Positions 23,936 to 36,600 of a stretch of DNA of 64,000 bases are shown here, piece after piece. The notes under the pieces were generated by a model that was not told the origin of the DNA, made no database searches, and saw only the letters and a program-made list of their open reading frames with translations. How positions within the stretch are numbered: the first letter of the stretch is position 1; every line of letters begins with the position of its first letter. Origin of the DNA: Colius striatus (lineage: Eukaryota; Chordata; Aves; Coliiformes; Coliidae); the NCBI RefSeq assembly GCF_028858725.1, contig NC_084766.1:28379001-28443000 (forward strand), read 5' to 3'. The position numbers and the translations under genes were made by a program.

Positions 23936-26900
23936 GGGGGTTCTATAGAGCAGCCTTTTGTTCGTACAGCGCTCTTACGGCCCTCGCCTCCGGGAAAGGT
24001 GCTGTGGTTGTGCACGCTCCTGCCGAAGAATGGATTCTGAAGATGGCTTCCTGCTTGTGCTTATTCTGAAAGCTATGCAAGGGAATGGCCTGATCTTATT
24101 AGAGGACAGTTGTTTACTCTGTGACAGATCCTGGAGATGAAAGAGGACAGGCCCATGGTAGAGCACAAGGTGTTGTCAGGCTGTTGGTTTGAAAGCAGTC
24201 TGTGCTGCTTTCCTCTCCTGGGGAACTCCTCCCCACCTCCTCCTGTTCTGCAGCGAGGATTTACATATGATGGCCTGAGACACAGGACTTGGCTGGTTTA
24301 AGTGCTGTGGAAGCACAGAGAAGGGAAATAGCTTGTGGAAATTACCTTTTCTTTTTCATTTTATTAATGAAAACAAAGAGAGGTTTGTAGGTTACTTGAA
24401 GACATCTGTGTGGTGCCCTGCCAGCATACGGGACACCTTGGAGTCTCTGAGGCTGTGGAAGTTGCAGCGTTATGTTTATATAGCTGTGTCAACTCTCTGA
24501 AGCCTCTGTAAGGACTTTGCAAGTGTTTATTTTCATTGTCCTTCCACAAGTCAGCCTTTTGTTTCTGTTTACAAGAAAGCAAAAATCCAGCCCTCCGAGC
24601 CTGATGACAGTTTCATGAACTCAGTCCCCGTGTGGGAGGATCATTTTGGTTTGGCATTTTAAATAAATCCTAACCAAAATTCAAGTAATTTTCTTACTAT
24701 CGTTTGTCTCCAGGAGCATCTCCACACTGCTTAGTGCTGCACTGACGTGCAAGTAGACACTATCGACACCGAGGAGCTTATGCTGTAAGGCTCTAAGTGC
24801 ATCTGTAGCTTTCTTCTTCAAAATCTCTTTACCCCCAGGAGTCCATGAACCACAGCAGACCCTACATTTTTGCTTAGATCTCAGTCTTTCACAGCGTTAC
24901 AAGAAGGATCTGACATTCTGCAAGCCAAAGCGTGGATGTAAAGTAGATGTTTGTAACAGGCAGAACATAGGTAGAGCCTTAAATCTTGGGAAGCAGGAGC
25001 CCTTGAAAATGAGCATCATTGACATGAAAGTAATGGGAAATAATTATTGCCATGAGGATGCTTAACCCGAGAAGGAGCGATACAGAGAAGCAGCAGTGTA
25101 TGTATGCTGTGAGAAGTTACATGCAAACTACCACCCAGGAGCCTTACAAAGGAAAACAAAGAGGTTTTGAAGCTGTGCATCTTGTCTGTGCCTGGCCATA
25201 CTGAAATCTGTGCTGTGGCCTGGGTGAGCACCTGCCCACTCCTTTTACAGACTCTCACCTGTTCTGGAGGTGAGCTTGATTTGCTGAAATGTCAAGAGAT
25301 CTGCTTTAAATCAGGCTGTAGAGGCTGCGAGGAGACAGGATGATGTCATGGTGGAGGCCACAATACACCTTTTTGACCAGTATTTTCCTGCCTTGCTGGT
25401 GGGGTTATTGTGCACTGCTGAGCACCTGGCATAAATTGTTCTTCTCTCTGGTGCTCAGTAGTTGAGGATTTTCAATATTCTACGTGTCCAAGTTGTCAAA
25501 ACTGATGAATTCTCACTGTGGAAGCTTTTCAAATACAACATACCACTGGGTATGTAGCCAAGGGCAGGGAGAAAGGGCCACCATGTCCCAGACTGGGAAC
25601 ACAGGTCTCATGGGAATTTAGGATGGTGTGAGGAGGGCCATGAGGGCGTTTGGTGGACATGGGCCCTTCAGACATTCTTGCTGTCACAGAGCCTGTGTGA
25701 ACTCCTGCTTTTAGAGGCTTGCAGTTTCCTCAAACTTGCACAGACTCTCAGAGGAATAGTCCCTAATATACTCAGCCCTTGGCCACAACTTCTACTCTCA
25801 GCTGCAAATGCAGTAGCAATTTAGGTTTCTAAGAGAAAAGATTTCCAGAATATCATGTGAAGAAACTCATAGTTGGCACCAGCCTTGTCCTTTGGAAGTG
25901 TTTGCCTACCTGAGCAACGTTACCCTTCCTGCATGCAGGCAGCACGTGCCAACACAGCCAAGCGCGTTGCACTTGGGCCGGCGCACAGCATGGGAAGTTG
26001 CAGTCCACTTTGGTCAGATTGTAAGCAAACAAAACAAAGCTTGATGATGAGAACTGGAGGGCAAACTAGATTTCATCCTCTGAAATTTTCGTTGAGTCCC
26101 AAAGTCAAGCGCAGCCTTTGAAGGTGGAAATACAAGCGGCCTTTAGGTGGCATCAGACTTTCACGTTCTGCCCTCTTTCTCTGCGGCCGGAAAGCCATTA
26201 ACACAAAGAGCTTTCAAAGAAAGTATTTTGGTGGAGATTTTGTGGGCTTTATTCCGGTTCCAGCGCAGGGAGATGAAAGCTGACATCTGGCTGTCGGACT
26301 CCTTTATGGATTCATTTGAAAACCCAGAAGCGGAGCGGCCTTTGTCCAGGCAGCAACACTCCTCCGCCCCCTCAGCCTCTCGCGCTGCCGCAGCTACCCA
26401 AGGACAGGTTGTTTTCTTTTAGCACTTGTTAAACTCACTCCACTGAACAGAAGAATCTCCTTATGTTCAATGTTTTCTCTCTAGCAACCTTACCTACCTG
26501 CCAGAGGGCTCTGAGCATTTCTGGTGTCTGGGGCAGAAGCGGATAGGGTGAAGTGGCAAAGCTTCCGATGTGGTGGGATCAGGGCAGTGCCTCTCTGATC
26601 TCCCCCTCAGGTGACCTGGGGGTATGTGAATGGAGAACCAGGAGTCAGGGCACATCTTCCTGGGTCTCTGGGAGGAGCTGCACTGAAGCAAGTTCCTTTA
26701 AAATATTAAACTGCTGCTTTGGGAGTTCAGAGCACCAGTTTTGGAGCGTTGTACCGGATTTTCACAGCTCCATAAAGGAGAATGCCACACATTGCCACTG
26801 CCAGCTGGCTTGTGGCTCTTTGCACTTCACCAGGTAAATACTGCCAGAGGCACACTAGGCATCTGGGTCTCAGACTCTGAACTGCGCATTGTTGGAGGCT

Positions 26901-29900
26901 GAGGGCAGGGTCTGGGGAAGCATCACTGCGTGTTCACCCTGTTTGTCTGCTTTCCTCCAGCATCTTCCCTTTGTCTTTGTGGGAAATGGGATGTTGGGAA
27001 AGTTGGACCTTCATTCTGGTTTGTTTCCCTTGTTTTTCTATATTAGTCAAACTTGAGAAGGGAAAGACTTGGCTACTTGTGCTGTTAACTGCTGTGCATG
27101 GAAAATCAGAGAAGGAGAGAAGAGAGAGAAAGAAGGAGATAGATATATTTGCTATCTAGTATATAATAAAGATATTATTATATTACATACTATTATGTCT
27201 CACATGTGGTGGTCAAAGGGACAGATCCTCTGTCCCTTTGTCTTCGAGAGAAAAAAACATCATTTGACTTACAAAAAGTGGAAAGTGTTGTCAGTATTTC
27301 TTACTTGGGATCTGCCTGTAAATGAAGCATGGGAAAGGAAAAGTGGTGTCTGGGCACATCTGGAGCATGTGTTCAGCAAAACTTCCTTTTCAGTCTGCCT
27401 TGCCTGACTTTTCTAGTTTCACCTTCCTATCCCTGGTCAACATTTGCACTGGATCAAACTCAGGGAGAGAAAACCAGAGGCTTGAGCTTGCATGAAGCAG
27501 ATGCTGATGTTTTACCCTCTAGGATCTTATCCTTTAGGTGTGATGTTGGTGCATCCATATCATGCAGGTCCTCACCTTTCAATCAGCCTGTGCCCAGGGC
27601 TGACTTGGTCCCTGTCACAGCCTGTGGGGTCTCTGTCACAGAGGTAAGAGACAGGCTCACTGGCATCAGCAGGAGCGGACATCGTGGGGTTGGAGGTGTG
27701 AGACTGCTCCACTCTGTCCTGCCAAAGCTCTACCGTGCCCAGCCCCGGGCAGCCCTGCTGCAGGACTCCAGCCAGGTGAGCAGAGGCCATGCCTGGCCTG
27801 GCATCACATGTGCTTGGTCCCCCCAGAGGGCAGCCAAGCCCCACCGTGTGCACAAAGGCAGCTGGGCAGCCCCTGCTCTGCTCTGATGCCAAAGCCAGTC
27901 CTCACCATGCATGTCCCTCTGCTGCCAGCAGCTCCTGACTGCTGTTTTACATTAAGGTTAGATATATTAAATGCAGAGGGAGCGAATGAAGTCTGGCAGC
28001 CAGCTGATTCCCTGCCAGCCCAGCTACCACTGCCCACTCTGCTCTACTGGCTGTTCCAGGAGATGTGTGTCAGCTCTGACCATCTCCCCGGTTCAGAGCA
28101 ATGGGACTGGGATCAAACCCCCCTGCCCAGGACTCTGGCCTGTCTGCAGGGCCCTCCCCAAGTCGATGCTGGGAGGCTGCTTGCTGCTGTTGGATTTCTC
28201 CTTTCATTTTTTGCCTCCTGTCTTCTCCACCCAAAGAAGTTAAGTGACAAACACCTTGGCTTCTGTAGTTGCATGAGAATGGCTGCCATCAACAATGAGA
28301 AATGAGGTGGAGAGGAAGTCAGTTAGGGGCTGAATTGGCCGCTGACATGTAAACAAGAGCTTCCCTCACCCCTAACTATGAGGAAGTGTCCTTTCAGGCT
28401 GCATCTGGCTGCAGAGGCCTGGCCTCACTGGCCACTGGAGATCTTTCACTTCAGTCTCATGTTTTAGGAGTTCCAACCTCCTCTTGCATTCAGATGTCAC
28501 CACAGAAATTGCCATGGACTGCGCTGAGCAATGTTTTGACAAACTCCTTGAGAGGTTTGTTCTGGAGAACAAACACCAGGGAAAGGAGATGTGTGGGCTT
28601 TGGCTGCCTGTGCTGGGATCGATCGATGCCTCGCCTGGGAACGTTTGCTGTTACTGGTTCATGGCTGCCATCACCACTCAGGAAAGAGGAAGTCCCCTCC
28701 TGGCTCTGTGTCCTTGTCTCCCCATGTTTGGAGGGAGGGTGTTGTGTCAGTCCCAGCCGGAATGCCAGAGGGATGAGGGGAGCAGCTGATTTGAGAGGCC
28801 TCAACACAGCAGTGCCGGAGGTGCCTGACCCCTCACCTTCCCTACCAGAGCAGTCAGGGGACACTGAAGGCCCTTCCCAGGGCTCTCCATCACTCCAAGG
28901 TCTAATATCCAGAAGGCACTGGTGCTGAAGGATCCTGCACCTTTCTGTCTCTCCTGCTTCAGAGTTGTCATTTCCAGGTGCCTTTCCCTTTGCATTTGCA
29001 GCAGTAGCTTGGTACAGCTGCACGTCTCTGGATGCTTCTGTAGCTTCTGCAAGTTCTTGATGTGCAAATGTCATTTGCAAAAACAAAACTTGTGCTCTGG
29101 GTCATCAGAAAGGTGAGCAGTTGAACTCTGTGAGGAGTAGCTGAGAAACTCCAGGGCGGAGGTGGTGTCTGGGCACAGCTCAAAGCAGGAGCTTTCTGTT
29201 CCCTGGCAAATGCTGCCGGCTGGTGCTGGTTTTGACCTTCAGCACATCAGCTGCTGACTGCTCTCTGACCTCCTCACCAGGCACAGCACTCATCCCTCTC
29301 CTCCCAAAGGTATAGAAAGTTCAAACATTACCTAGAATGAGGTGCTTGAATTAACAACCTGATTCTTCTCAAAGGTCTGAGCGAGTTTGCCCATGCCAGG
29401 GAGAGCTGCAGGACATTACGTTGCTTGTGATGCATGAGCCAAATGACCCCTGAGCTGCAGGGGGAGTAGCAGCCCCCAAAAGACAGCAGCATGGTGAATG
29501 GCTGCCATGCTTGAGGACCTTACAGAGGCTGAGTCTCCTGGTGAACATCTGTCGCATCAGCTGAGCTCTTTCTCCCTCCTCTGTGCCCCCACAGGGACTG
29601 GCAAAGGGAAGTTGCTGCAGGTGGCTGATTATGTGTGTCCAAGGCATTAAGGGCAGATAATTGACCCTTAATGAACATGCCTTCATGTTAAGGGTCTCCT
29701 AGTGTTAATAGCAGCCTGGGGGCCTGTCCCAGTATGTCTCACAATGGCATTAAGGTTTGGGGTCACTTCAAATCCCTGCACCAGTGGCCACACAGTGGGG
29801 TAAAGCAGCTGATGGGACATCTTCTCATTCCGTTTCCCTCTGTCATAACAGCTGAATAACAGAGGTTCTGCAAACTTTCAAATCTTCATTAAACGTGTAT

Positions 29901-30321
29901 AAACTCAGTCCCAAGCTGTGCCTGCCTGTGGAAGTAGCTGGCTTTTCAAATACTTGATATGAAGAGCCCCAGCTGTAACCTGAGGCGGTGGGATGGACCT
30001 GCCTTGCTGCTGCACCACTGCCTGCATGTGGGAGGCTGTCACTGTGCCCCTCTCCTGCTGAGGCACCGTCTGCCTGCAGGCTCCTGGGGCATGAAACCAC
30101 ACTCCCTTGGGCACCAATGTCCAAACATCAAACTTGAATACAGAGAGACTGCAGCCAGTGCCTTGAGAAAACTGGAAAATAAAGGCATTTAATATGTGCA
30201 GTTGCACGTGTATCAGCTGCACAAGCAAGTGCTCTGCATGTCCCTGTCAGTGAGACCAGGCACAAGGACTAACCCTTGCCTGGCCCTCACTAAAGCCTGA
30301 AGCCCAGCTGGGTCATGAATT
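23936..30321. other. Intergenic DNA between ADD3 and MXI1, left part
   Basis: No supported gene. Composition becomes GC-richer from about 24 kb. Open frames of up to about 200 codons at 27.3-29.1 kb overlap on both strands and show no recognisable protein. A possible conserved non-coding block lies at 26150-26420, and a nested inverted repeat at 29647-29696. No mobile element recognised. Confidence 0.7.
29647..29696. repeat. Nested inverted repeat (TTAAGGG/CCCTTAA)
   Basis: GACCCTTAA (29663-29671) pairs perfectly with TTAAGGGTC (29688-29696). CATG pairs inside bring a 4-nt loop, with one 4-nt bulge. A further TTAAGGG at 29647-29653 could compete for the same arm. Function unknown. Confidence 0.6.
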
Positions 30322-30612
30322 ATAGAATCACAGAATGGTTTCAGCTGGAAGAGACCTTTTAAGTTCATCTTTTGCAGCCTTTGTCCTGGCCCTATTGACC
30401 ACTAGACCATTTCCCTAAGTGCAACATCCAACTGACTCCGAAACCCCTCCAGGGACGGTGACTCCAGCACCTCCCTGGGCAGCCTGTTCCAGTGCCTGAC
30501 TACCCTTGCAGGAAAGAAATTCCTTCTCCTATCCAGCCTGAACCTCCCCTGGCACAACTTGAGGCTGTTTCCTCTTGCTCTATTGCTTGTTACTAGGGAG
30601 AACAGACTGACC
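30322..30612 (-). mobile_element. CR1 LINE 3' fragment (antisense)
   Basis: Starts with 'tatagaatcacagaatgg', then 'gctggaagagacctttt', 'ctccagcacctccctgggcag', 'cctgttccagtgcctgac' and 'aaagaaattccttctcc', which is the reverse complement of the CR1 3' coding end plus UTR. About 290 bp, 5'-truncated as is usual for CR1. Confidence 0.92.
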
Positions 30613-33600
30613 GTCGCTTGGCCACAACTTCCTTTCAGGTAAAATGGAGTTTACGTTGCTGATCCTTGTGTGGCACGTGCCAAGCGTTTGGGGTGGAGGA
30701 GGGAAGGCAGTGGCAGCAGGCAAGCCTTTCTCAGAACAGCCTGCTTGTCTGAAGGTGTCTTTGGGCTTTGCAGTACCAACAGCCCACACAGAGGGGTGTT
30801 TGGGCCCAGCAGAGTGGGGAGGGACGAAGACAGGGTATTGAGGGGTACAGATGTGTAGCCAGGTGGGTGCCACACTGGAGCCCCAGAGATGCTCCAGAGG
30901 ACCAGAGCCTCAGCATTTCCTGAGTTACGTCTCTGCTGGGTGCCACCAATGCCCAACAGAAGTGGGTGTGAGTACACTGCAGCAGCTGCTGTTTATGCAC
31001 AGTGCTTTGCCCTTGGATGGCAGATGCTTCCAGCCAGTTCTTCTTTAGGCAGGTGGAAAAGAGGGAGAAATTGCCTGTCAGATTCACTCAGCAGAAGGGG
31101 AACGTGGGGTAATAACTCCCTTCCCCAAATACCAACTACCAGTTCCTTATCCCAGTGGGTTCCATTGCCCTTCCTTCTCTAGCAGGCACCAGTAAAGGGT
31201 TTTCAGTACTCACTCTTTCCATCTGGTGAGACAAGTCTCAAACACCAATACTTATAATTACATATATTATTTATATTTGTATATACATATTACACATGCT
31301 AATTACATCTACAGAGACATTAAATCATTTACCCTGCCTGGCTTCAGTTTTATTTGAAAGTTGGCAAGACTCAACATTGAACCAGCATTAGGAGTGTGCT
31401 GTATAAATAACTGGAGTTTATTTAGATTTATTCAACAGTGTTTACATCTAATAAGTAACCACATCTCTTTAAGCATTGATCTCCTGGCTGGTGTGTCACC
31501 TACCTCTCTGATCATGCCCCTGCAGCTGGAGCAGCTGGTACTTCCTGGATTTATTTAATGGGGCCAACTTCCTAAATGGCCTGGAAGAGGCATGCTGGGC
31601 AGACTTTGCATTACCTTGGGTCCAAGTGATGACAGAATGTTTGGGTATTGGAATGATTTTCTTATAACCAGACACTTTGGGCTGACTTACTCCTTTTGGC
31701 TTGATTTATGTCTCTCCAGATGCTTTTTGGTACTAGAGATGCCCCTAATGTCTTCTCAGGGTGAGGATGAAGGCAGGATGCCAGTGCTACGTGGGCTGTC
31801 CTGCCAGGCCCCCCTGCCTGCTGCTCTGGCGAGGGTGCCCGTGGCACCAGCTGCTTCCTGGGGGCTGCCTGAGCCTTGTATGAACACTCCAAGAAATAAC
31901 ACTGTCCCATCCCTTCATTTGAAATGAGCTTTGTGCAAACAGGGAGGACAAGGGGAAATACTCTTGATGATTTTCTTACATTGAGCATTTTAGGCTTAAA
32001 AGCAAGGTACACATGCAAAAGCCTTTGCTTCTCTCTTTCAGCCTCTTACTCCAGTGTGTCCTGCTTGGGTGCTGGTGGGAACACCATGAGGTGCCCACCA
32101 TCCCACACCACACAGGGCAGCAGGAGGCATCCAGTTTGACTGGGGGCATCAGTGATAAGCACTTTTATCTGTGTGAAAATAACCTCATTTCAGCCTTTGA
32201 CTCCTGGAGGGTTTGTGTGAGCAGGTCAAAGGCTCCCCTGGAGGGACTGTGCTCCCAGGCAGCACCTCTGTCCCCACTGAGCCGCACATCAGCACGGCAT
32301 GGGTTTGGGTGAAAGGAAACACGATGCTGTGCTTCCTCAGCGGCCATGTAAACCCCACAGGCACTGCAGGCAAAGCAGCACCTGCCCTGGCAGAGCCCTG
32401 GGCACTGGGCAGAGGCTGTTGAGGAGGTGCAGGGTCCATGTGCAGTGTGAGGGAGCACCAGGCCATGGAGGAGACAAGCTCACACACTCCTCACCGTGGA
32501 ACAATAAATCAGGTGGCTCTTTGCAGCAGTGAAGTCATGAAATGCTGTTGTGTTTTAGCACAAACTTATGATTTGGAGCAGCTTTAGTGCTTTGACTTTT
32601 GCTCCTAATGAAATGAGAGGATGCTGTGAGAGGCAGCTCCAAGCCCTTCTCCTGCTCAACCTGGCAGGATGACTGAGGCTCCTCACCAGGAGCCTCTCCG
32701 TGCCCAAGGAAGTGCCTGAAGGAAGGGCTGCAAATTATCCCTCTGTGATCCCAGCTCTGTGAGCTTTTGAGAGAGGAAAAGTGATTCTTACTGTAACTGA
32801 ATAACTTTGAACAGAAGTCTGAGATCTGCAGTAGAGCAATGAGGGATGGCCAGGGATGGCTGAGCCTCATTCAGGGCCCAGCTGCCATTTGGGCATCGTG
32901 CTGACCCACGGTGTGTGTGCTGCAGCCCTGGGCTGCAGCAGGAGGAGTGTCAGCGCGGGAGGTGCCATACCCCATCAGCAGCCCTTGGCTGACATGGACT
33001 GTGAAGCCAAAGCCCAGCTGCTGCAGGAGCAGTGCAGGCTGTACTGCACTCCTTTCTGAGCTGCTCTGGGCCACAGGCAGGTGGAGGCAGCCAGAACTAA
33101 CTCGTTTGTAGCTGGGTTTGAAAAGGGCAAATTCTTAAGATCTGTGGGTCAGCAGCAAGCTTTTCCCTCACCAGACAACCTGCAAAGGCCACTGCCTGCC
33201 CTGATGCCCAAGTTTCTGTAGTCCTCAAAATGGCTTAATATCTGGAAAATTCCAATTAAAAGGAGCCTATTGCCATAAGGTGAAAGAAGGTCTGGCACGG
33301 AGGGAGCATTCCCCCATGTCAGCATATGGATTAAATGACTTTTCCTGTGTGAAGCCAGCCAGGCTCTTCGAGGAACACGAGTGCATGTGCATTTGTGCCA
33401 TTTTTGGCAGCTGCCTTGAATTTGATAGATGTGATTACAAACTGATTTTAAGACTAGGTGTTGTAACTGCCCTAGTCGTAAAGGAATGGCTGCACCTTTT
33501 AGCTCCCGTGTCACCTGAAGTGCTGCCAGGGCTGCAGCCAGGGGCTTCCCACAGCCAGGAAGGGTGCTCCTTGCCCCAGAGCCAGGCCCGGTGCTGCAGG

Positions 33601-36600
33601 GGCTACCACCAAGCTCCTGACAGCTTCTCTTGTCCTGTTGCTCTTCACTGGTGTGGTGTCTGTCTCTGTGAGTTACTGTGCCATTCTCCATACTATACTG
33701 CTCCAAAGAGCTGCAGCTGTCAGAGGGAGCACAGGGACTGTGTGTTTAAGGGCGTGCATACAGGTGTATGTGGATAGCTGTAGGTATGCACTGGACAAAA
33801 GAGAAGAATTTCCCATTACAGAGATTTACAAACGTCTATAATTGCCCTGGGCAGCAGGAAGCTGCAGGCACAAACTGTCTTTGCCAAGGCTCACCCCTGC
33901 ACTCAGCTTTACCCACATGGCCTTAAACAGGTGGTGGCTGATTTGCTGGGCTCCAGCCATGCCCCTCCTGCCGGGGCAGCAGCGCACCTGAACCCTGCGC
34001 CAGGCCCAGCCCAGCACTGCCAGCCAGGGCAGAGGGCTCCTGCTTTGGCTCCTGCCCGAGGGCTGAGCGGCAGCGAGGGCTCAGGGAGGGACAACCCCAG
34101 CTTCAGTAGTGGCAGAGAATGCTTTCCCAAAAAAACTTGTGATTGAAATAGATGTTGATGTCCCTTCTGACTAGGGAGGAGCAGGTAAGACAGGACTGAG
34201 ATGATCATCACATCCATTCACTGGGGCTTGGTGGAGTGCTCTTTAACTTATCGTCCACCGTGGCTTAAACTTTGCAGAGGAGATCATGCTGCTGTCCAGA
34301 GTGGCTGGCTGTATCTTCTGGGCTTGTTTCAAAATATCACAGAGGCTGAGTGGAGAGGCAAAGGGCCCACTGGTGAGAGTGTAGTGAACTCTCTGTGCTG
34401 AACCCCTGCCCGCTCCTGGGAACCTGCACCAGGGTGTGACTGCCCACTGCACACTCCCTGCATACAGGACAAAAACGTGTCTGAAGTGAGGACGTGCAGC
34501 AAGTCACAAACAGCTACCAGACACACAATGAGCAGGAGAGAGGTTTGCTGTGGCACATGCTCAGGGCTGCTGTGGCACAGGAATGAGGACCTGCCCCCAA
34601 ACCTGCCTGCCCATGGGTGCTGCCTTACACCTCAGGGAGGAAACTTGTGCTGCGGGTGCTGTTCAGCTCTTTACCAACACAGAACTTCTGGAGTGGTGGA
34701 GATTTGGAAGAAGCCAGCGAGCATCCCTTGCCTGCCAGCAGAGAGTACTGCTCTGGAGAGCCAGCAGAGGTGTGACCCAGGGACCCCCTGGATCCCCCAG
34801 ACCCTTGGGTCCCATGGGCTGAGCACAGGGCCAGGGGCTCCCCAGCAAACCTGTTCCACTGTGCAGCGACAGCCAGACCCAGGCTCCTTTCTCATTTCTG
34901 GATGGGATAAAAACCACCCACCCCATTGTTCAGAGCTGTCCTCTAGGAGTTTATAAATAACCCCCGTTTCCCTGCTGGCTTTGTGCTTTTCCATTTTGAC
35001 GCACCCTCGACTTCCTCCCGTTCCAGAGACCTTCAAACAAACGGCGCCGCGTTGTTGTTGTTGTTTGTTTGCTTCCTCCCAGTTTGTGTCCGAGCAGGCA
35101 TCAGTGGCAGCCCCAGCGCCGGGTGCACCCCGAGTGCCAGGTACCAGCTGCCAGGACGCCAGGCTCCGAGACAGGGTTATCTTACAGTTTCTCATAAATT
35201 ACCCCACGCTGTAGGTGTGGGCGTTAATGTGCAACTTGGTGATAAAGCAGCCAGATTCATCGTGTGTGTGGCATGTGAGCAACGGGAGGGGAACGCTGAG
35301 CCGTCCAGAGACGGGATGCGGGCACCTGGCACCATCCCAGACACTCTCTGCAGCGTGAGGCACTGAGTCCTGCAGAGCCACGCACAAAGTGGGTGACCCA
35401 CGGGGGTCACTGCTACACAGGCAGGATCACACACCCACCATCCTAAAAACACTCAGGCTGTCCAAAACCAGGTGATTCCCCAATTAGTTTTAGTGGTGAT
35501 AGTTCCTTTCTGAGCGTTTTGAAGCTCAGTGCATGCTGGAAATGTGCAGGCCTTTAAAAGCCACTCTCATCAACAGTGGAGTTTGTGTAAATAGTTCAAG
35601 AGTACTGAAATCCACCCATGACCTGTGTAACTGCCCTTTTCTCTCTACCAATATTGGGGGTTGTCCATTTCTTTCTTTTTCTCTAACACGTGGCTCTATT
35701 AGACATGGTCACAAACAGGTCTGTGCCCTGGGCCAGTACAAGGAAGGGTGTGCTTTGCTTTTTCAGCGATCATATTGTGAGGGCAGGGTAAATTTGAACT
35801 CTCTAATTATTTGTCCCATCTGTATGAAATCTCTCTGTCCCAGCCAGAGCCCAGGGTGTGAGGGGAGCCAGGGAGGGCAGAGATGCTCTGAGCATCACAG
35901 TGCTGCAGAGCTGGGGGAAGAAATTGTGACAGTGGAATGAAACTTTCCCTTTTTATTCATTTTTTACCTGTTTCTGCTGAAGCCAAGGTTCCAAGAAACA
36001 CCGAGGGCCCACATTGGTGTTATGGCAGCCCTTCTGCCTCCTGAGTTAAAGACCTGTCGGGTTTTTAATCTGCAGCTGGGTGATTCCCCAGCAAGAGTGA
36101 AGTTGCCATTCCCCATATAAGTGCACACACCACTAAGGTTAAAAAAAATATAGCAAATAGAAAGCTTAAAACATCTTTACACCCGAAATTCAGGGAAAAT
36201 AAAAGAAAGTCCAAGAAAAGGGACGTGCTGAGCTGTAACAACACGTGGCCAGCCCCTGAGCTGGCAGACGGCAGCCCAGCCCTGGTGACGTTGAGGGCAC
36301 TTACGGCTTCACCCAGGCTCTCCTGTTATTTGACATTTTCCTTCCTCCTCCCAAAGGCTGAGACATGGTGGCTTTGGATCCCACCCATGTCTGGAGCCAC
36401 CAGCTCCAAAGGGGAGCAGAATTAGACGACGGCGGAGTTTCCCTGCTCCGCTGCCTTTGTGTGCAAACGGGGTTTATCTGTACTGTTTGGCCAGCGCCAG
36501 CAAATTACACCCTGCCTGTCGGGTCGTTAGGGAGAGGCAATTAAATACCAACCCAACGAGTATTGCGGCCAACGTGACTGGGGAGAAACAGCTGCAATCT

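Noticed and set aside
27329..29086. Open frames of 165-198 codons on both strands
   Set aside because: They overlap each other in several frames, have no family resemblance, no plausible exon structure and no promoter.
33149..35452. Open frames of 159-185 codons on both strands
   Set aside because: Moderately GC-rich intergenic DNA gives such frames by chance; nothing recognisable in the translations.
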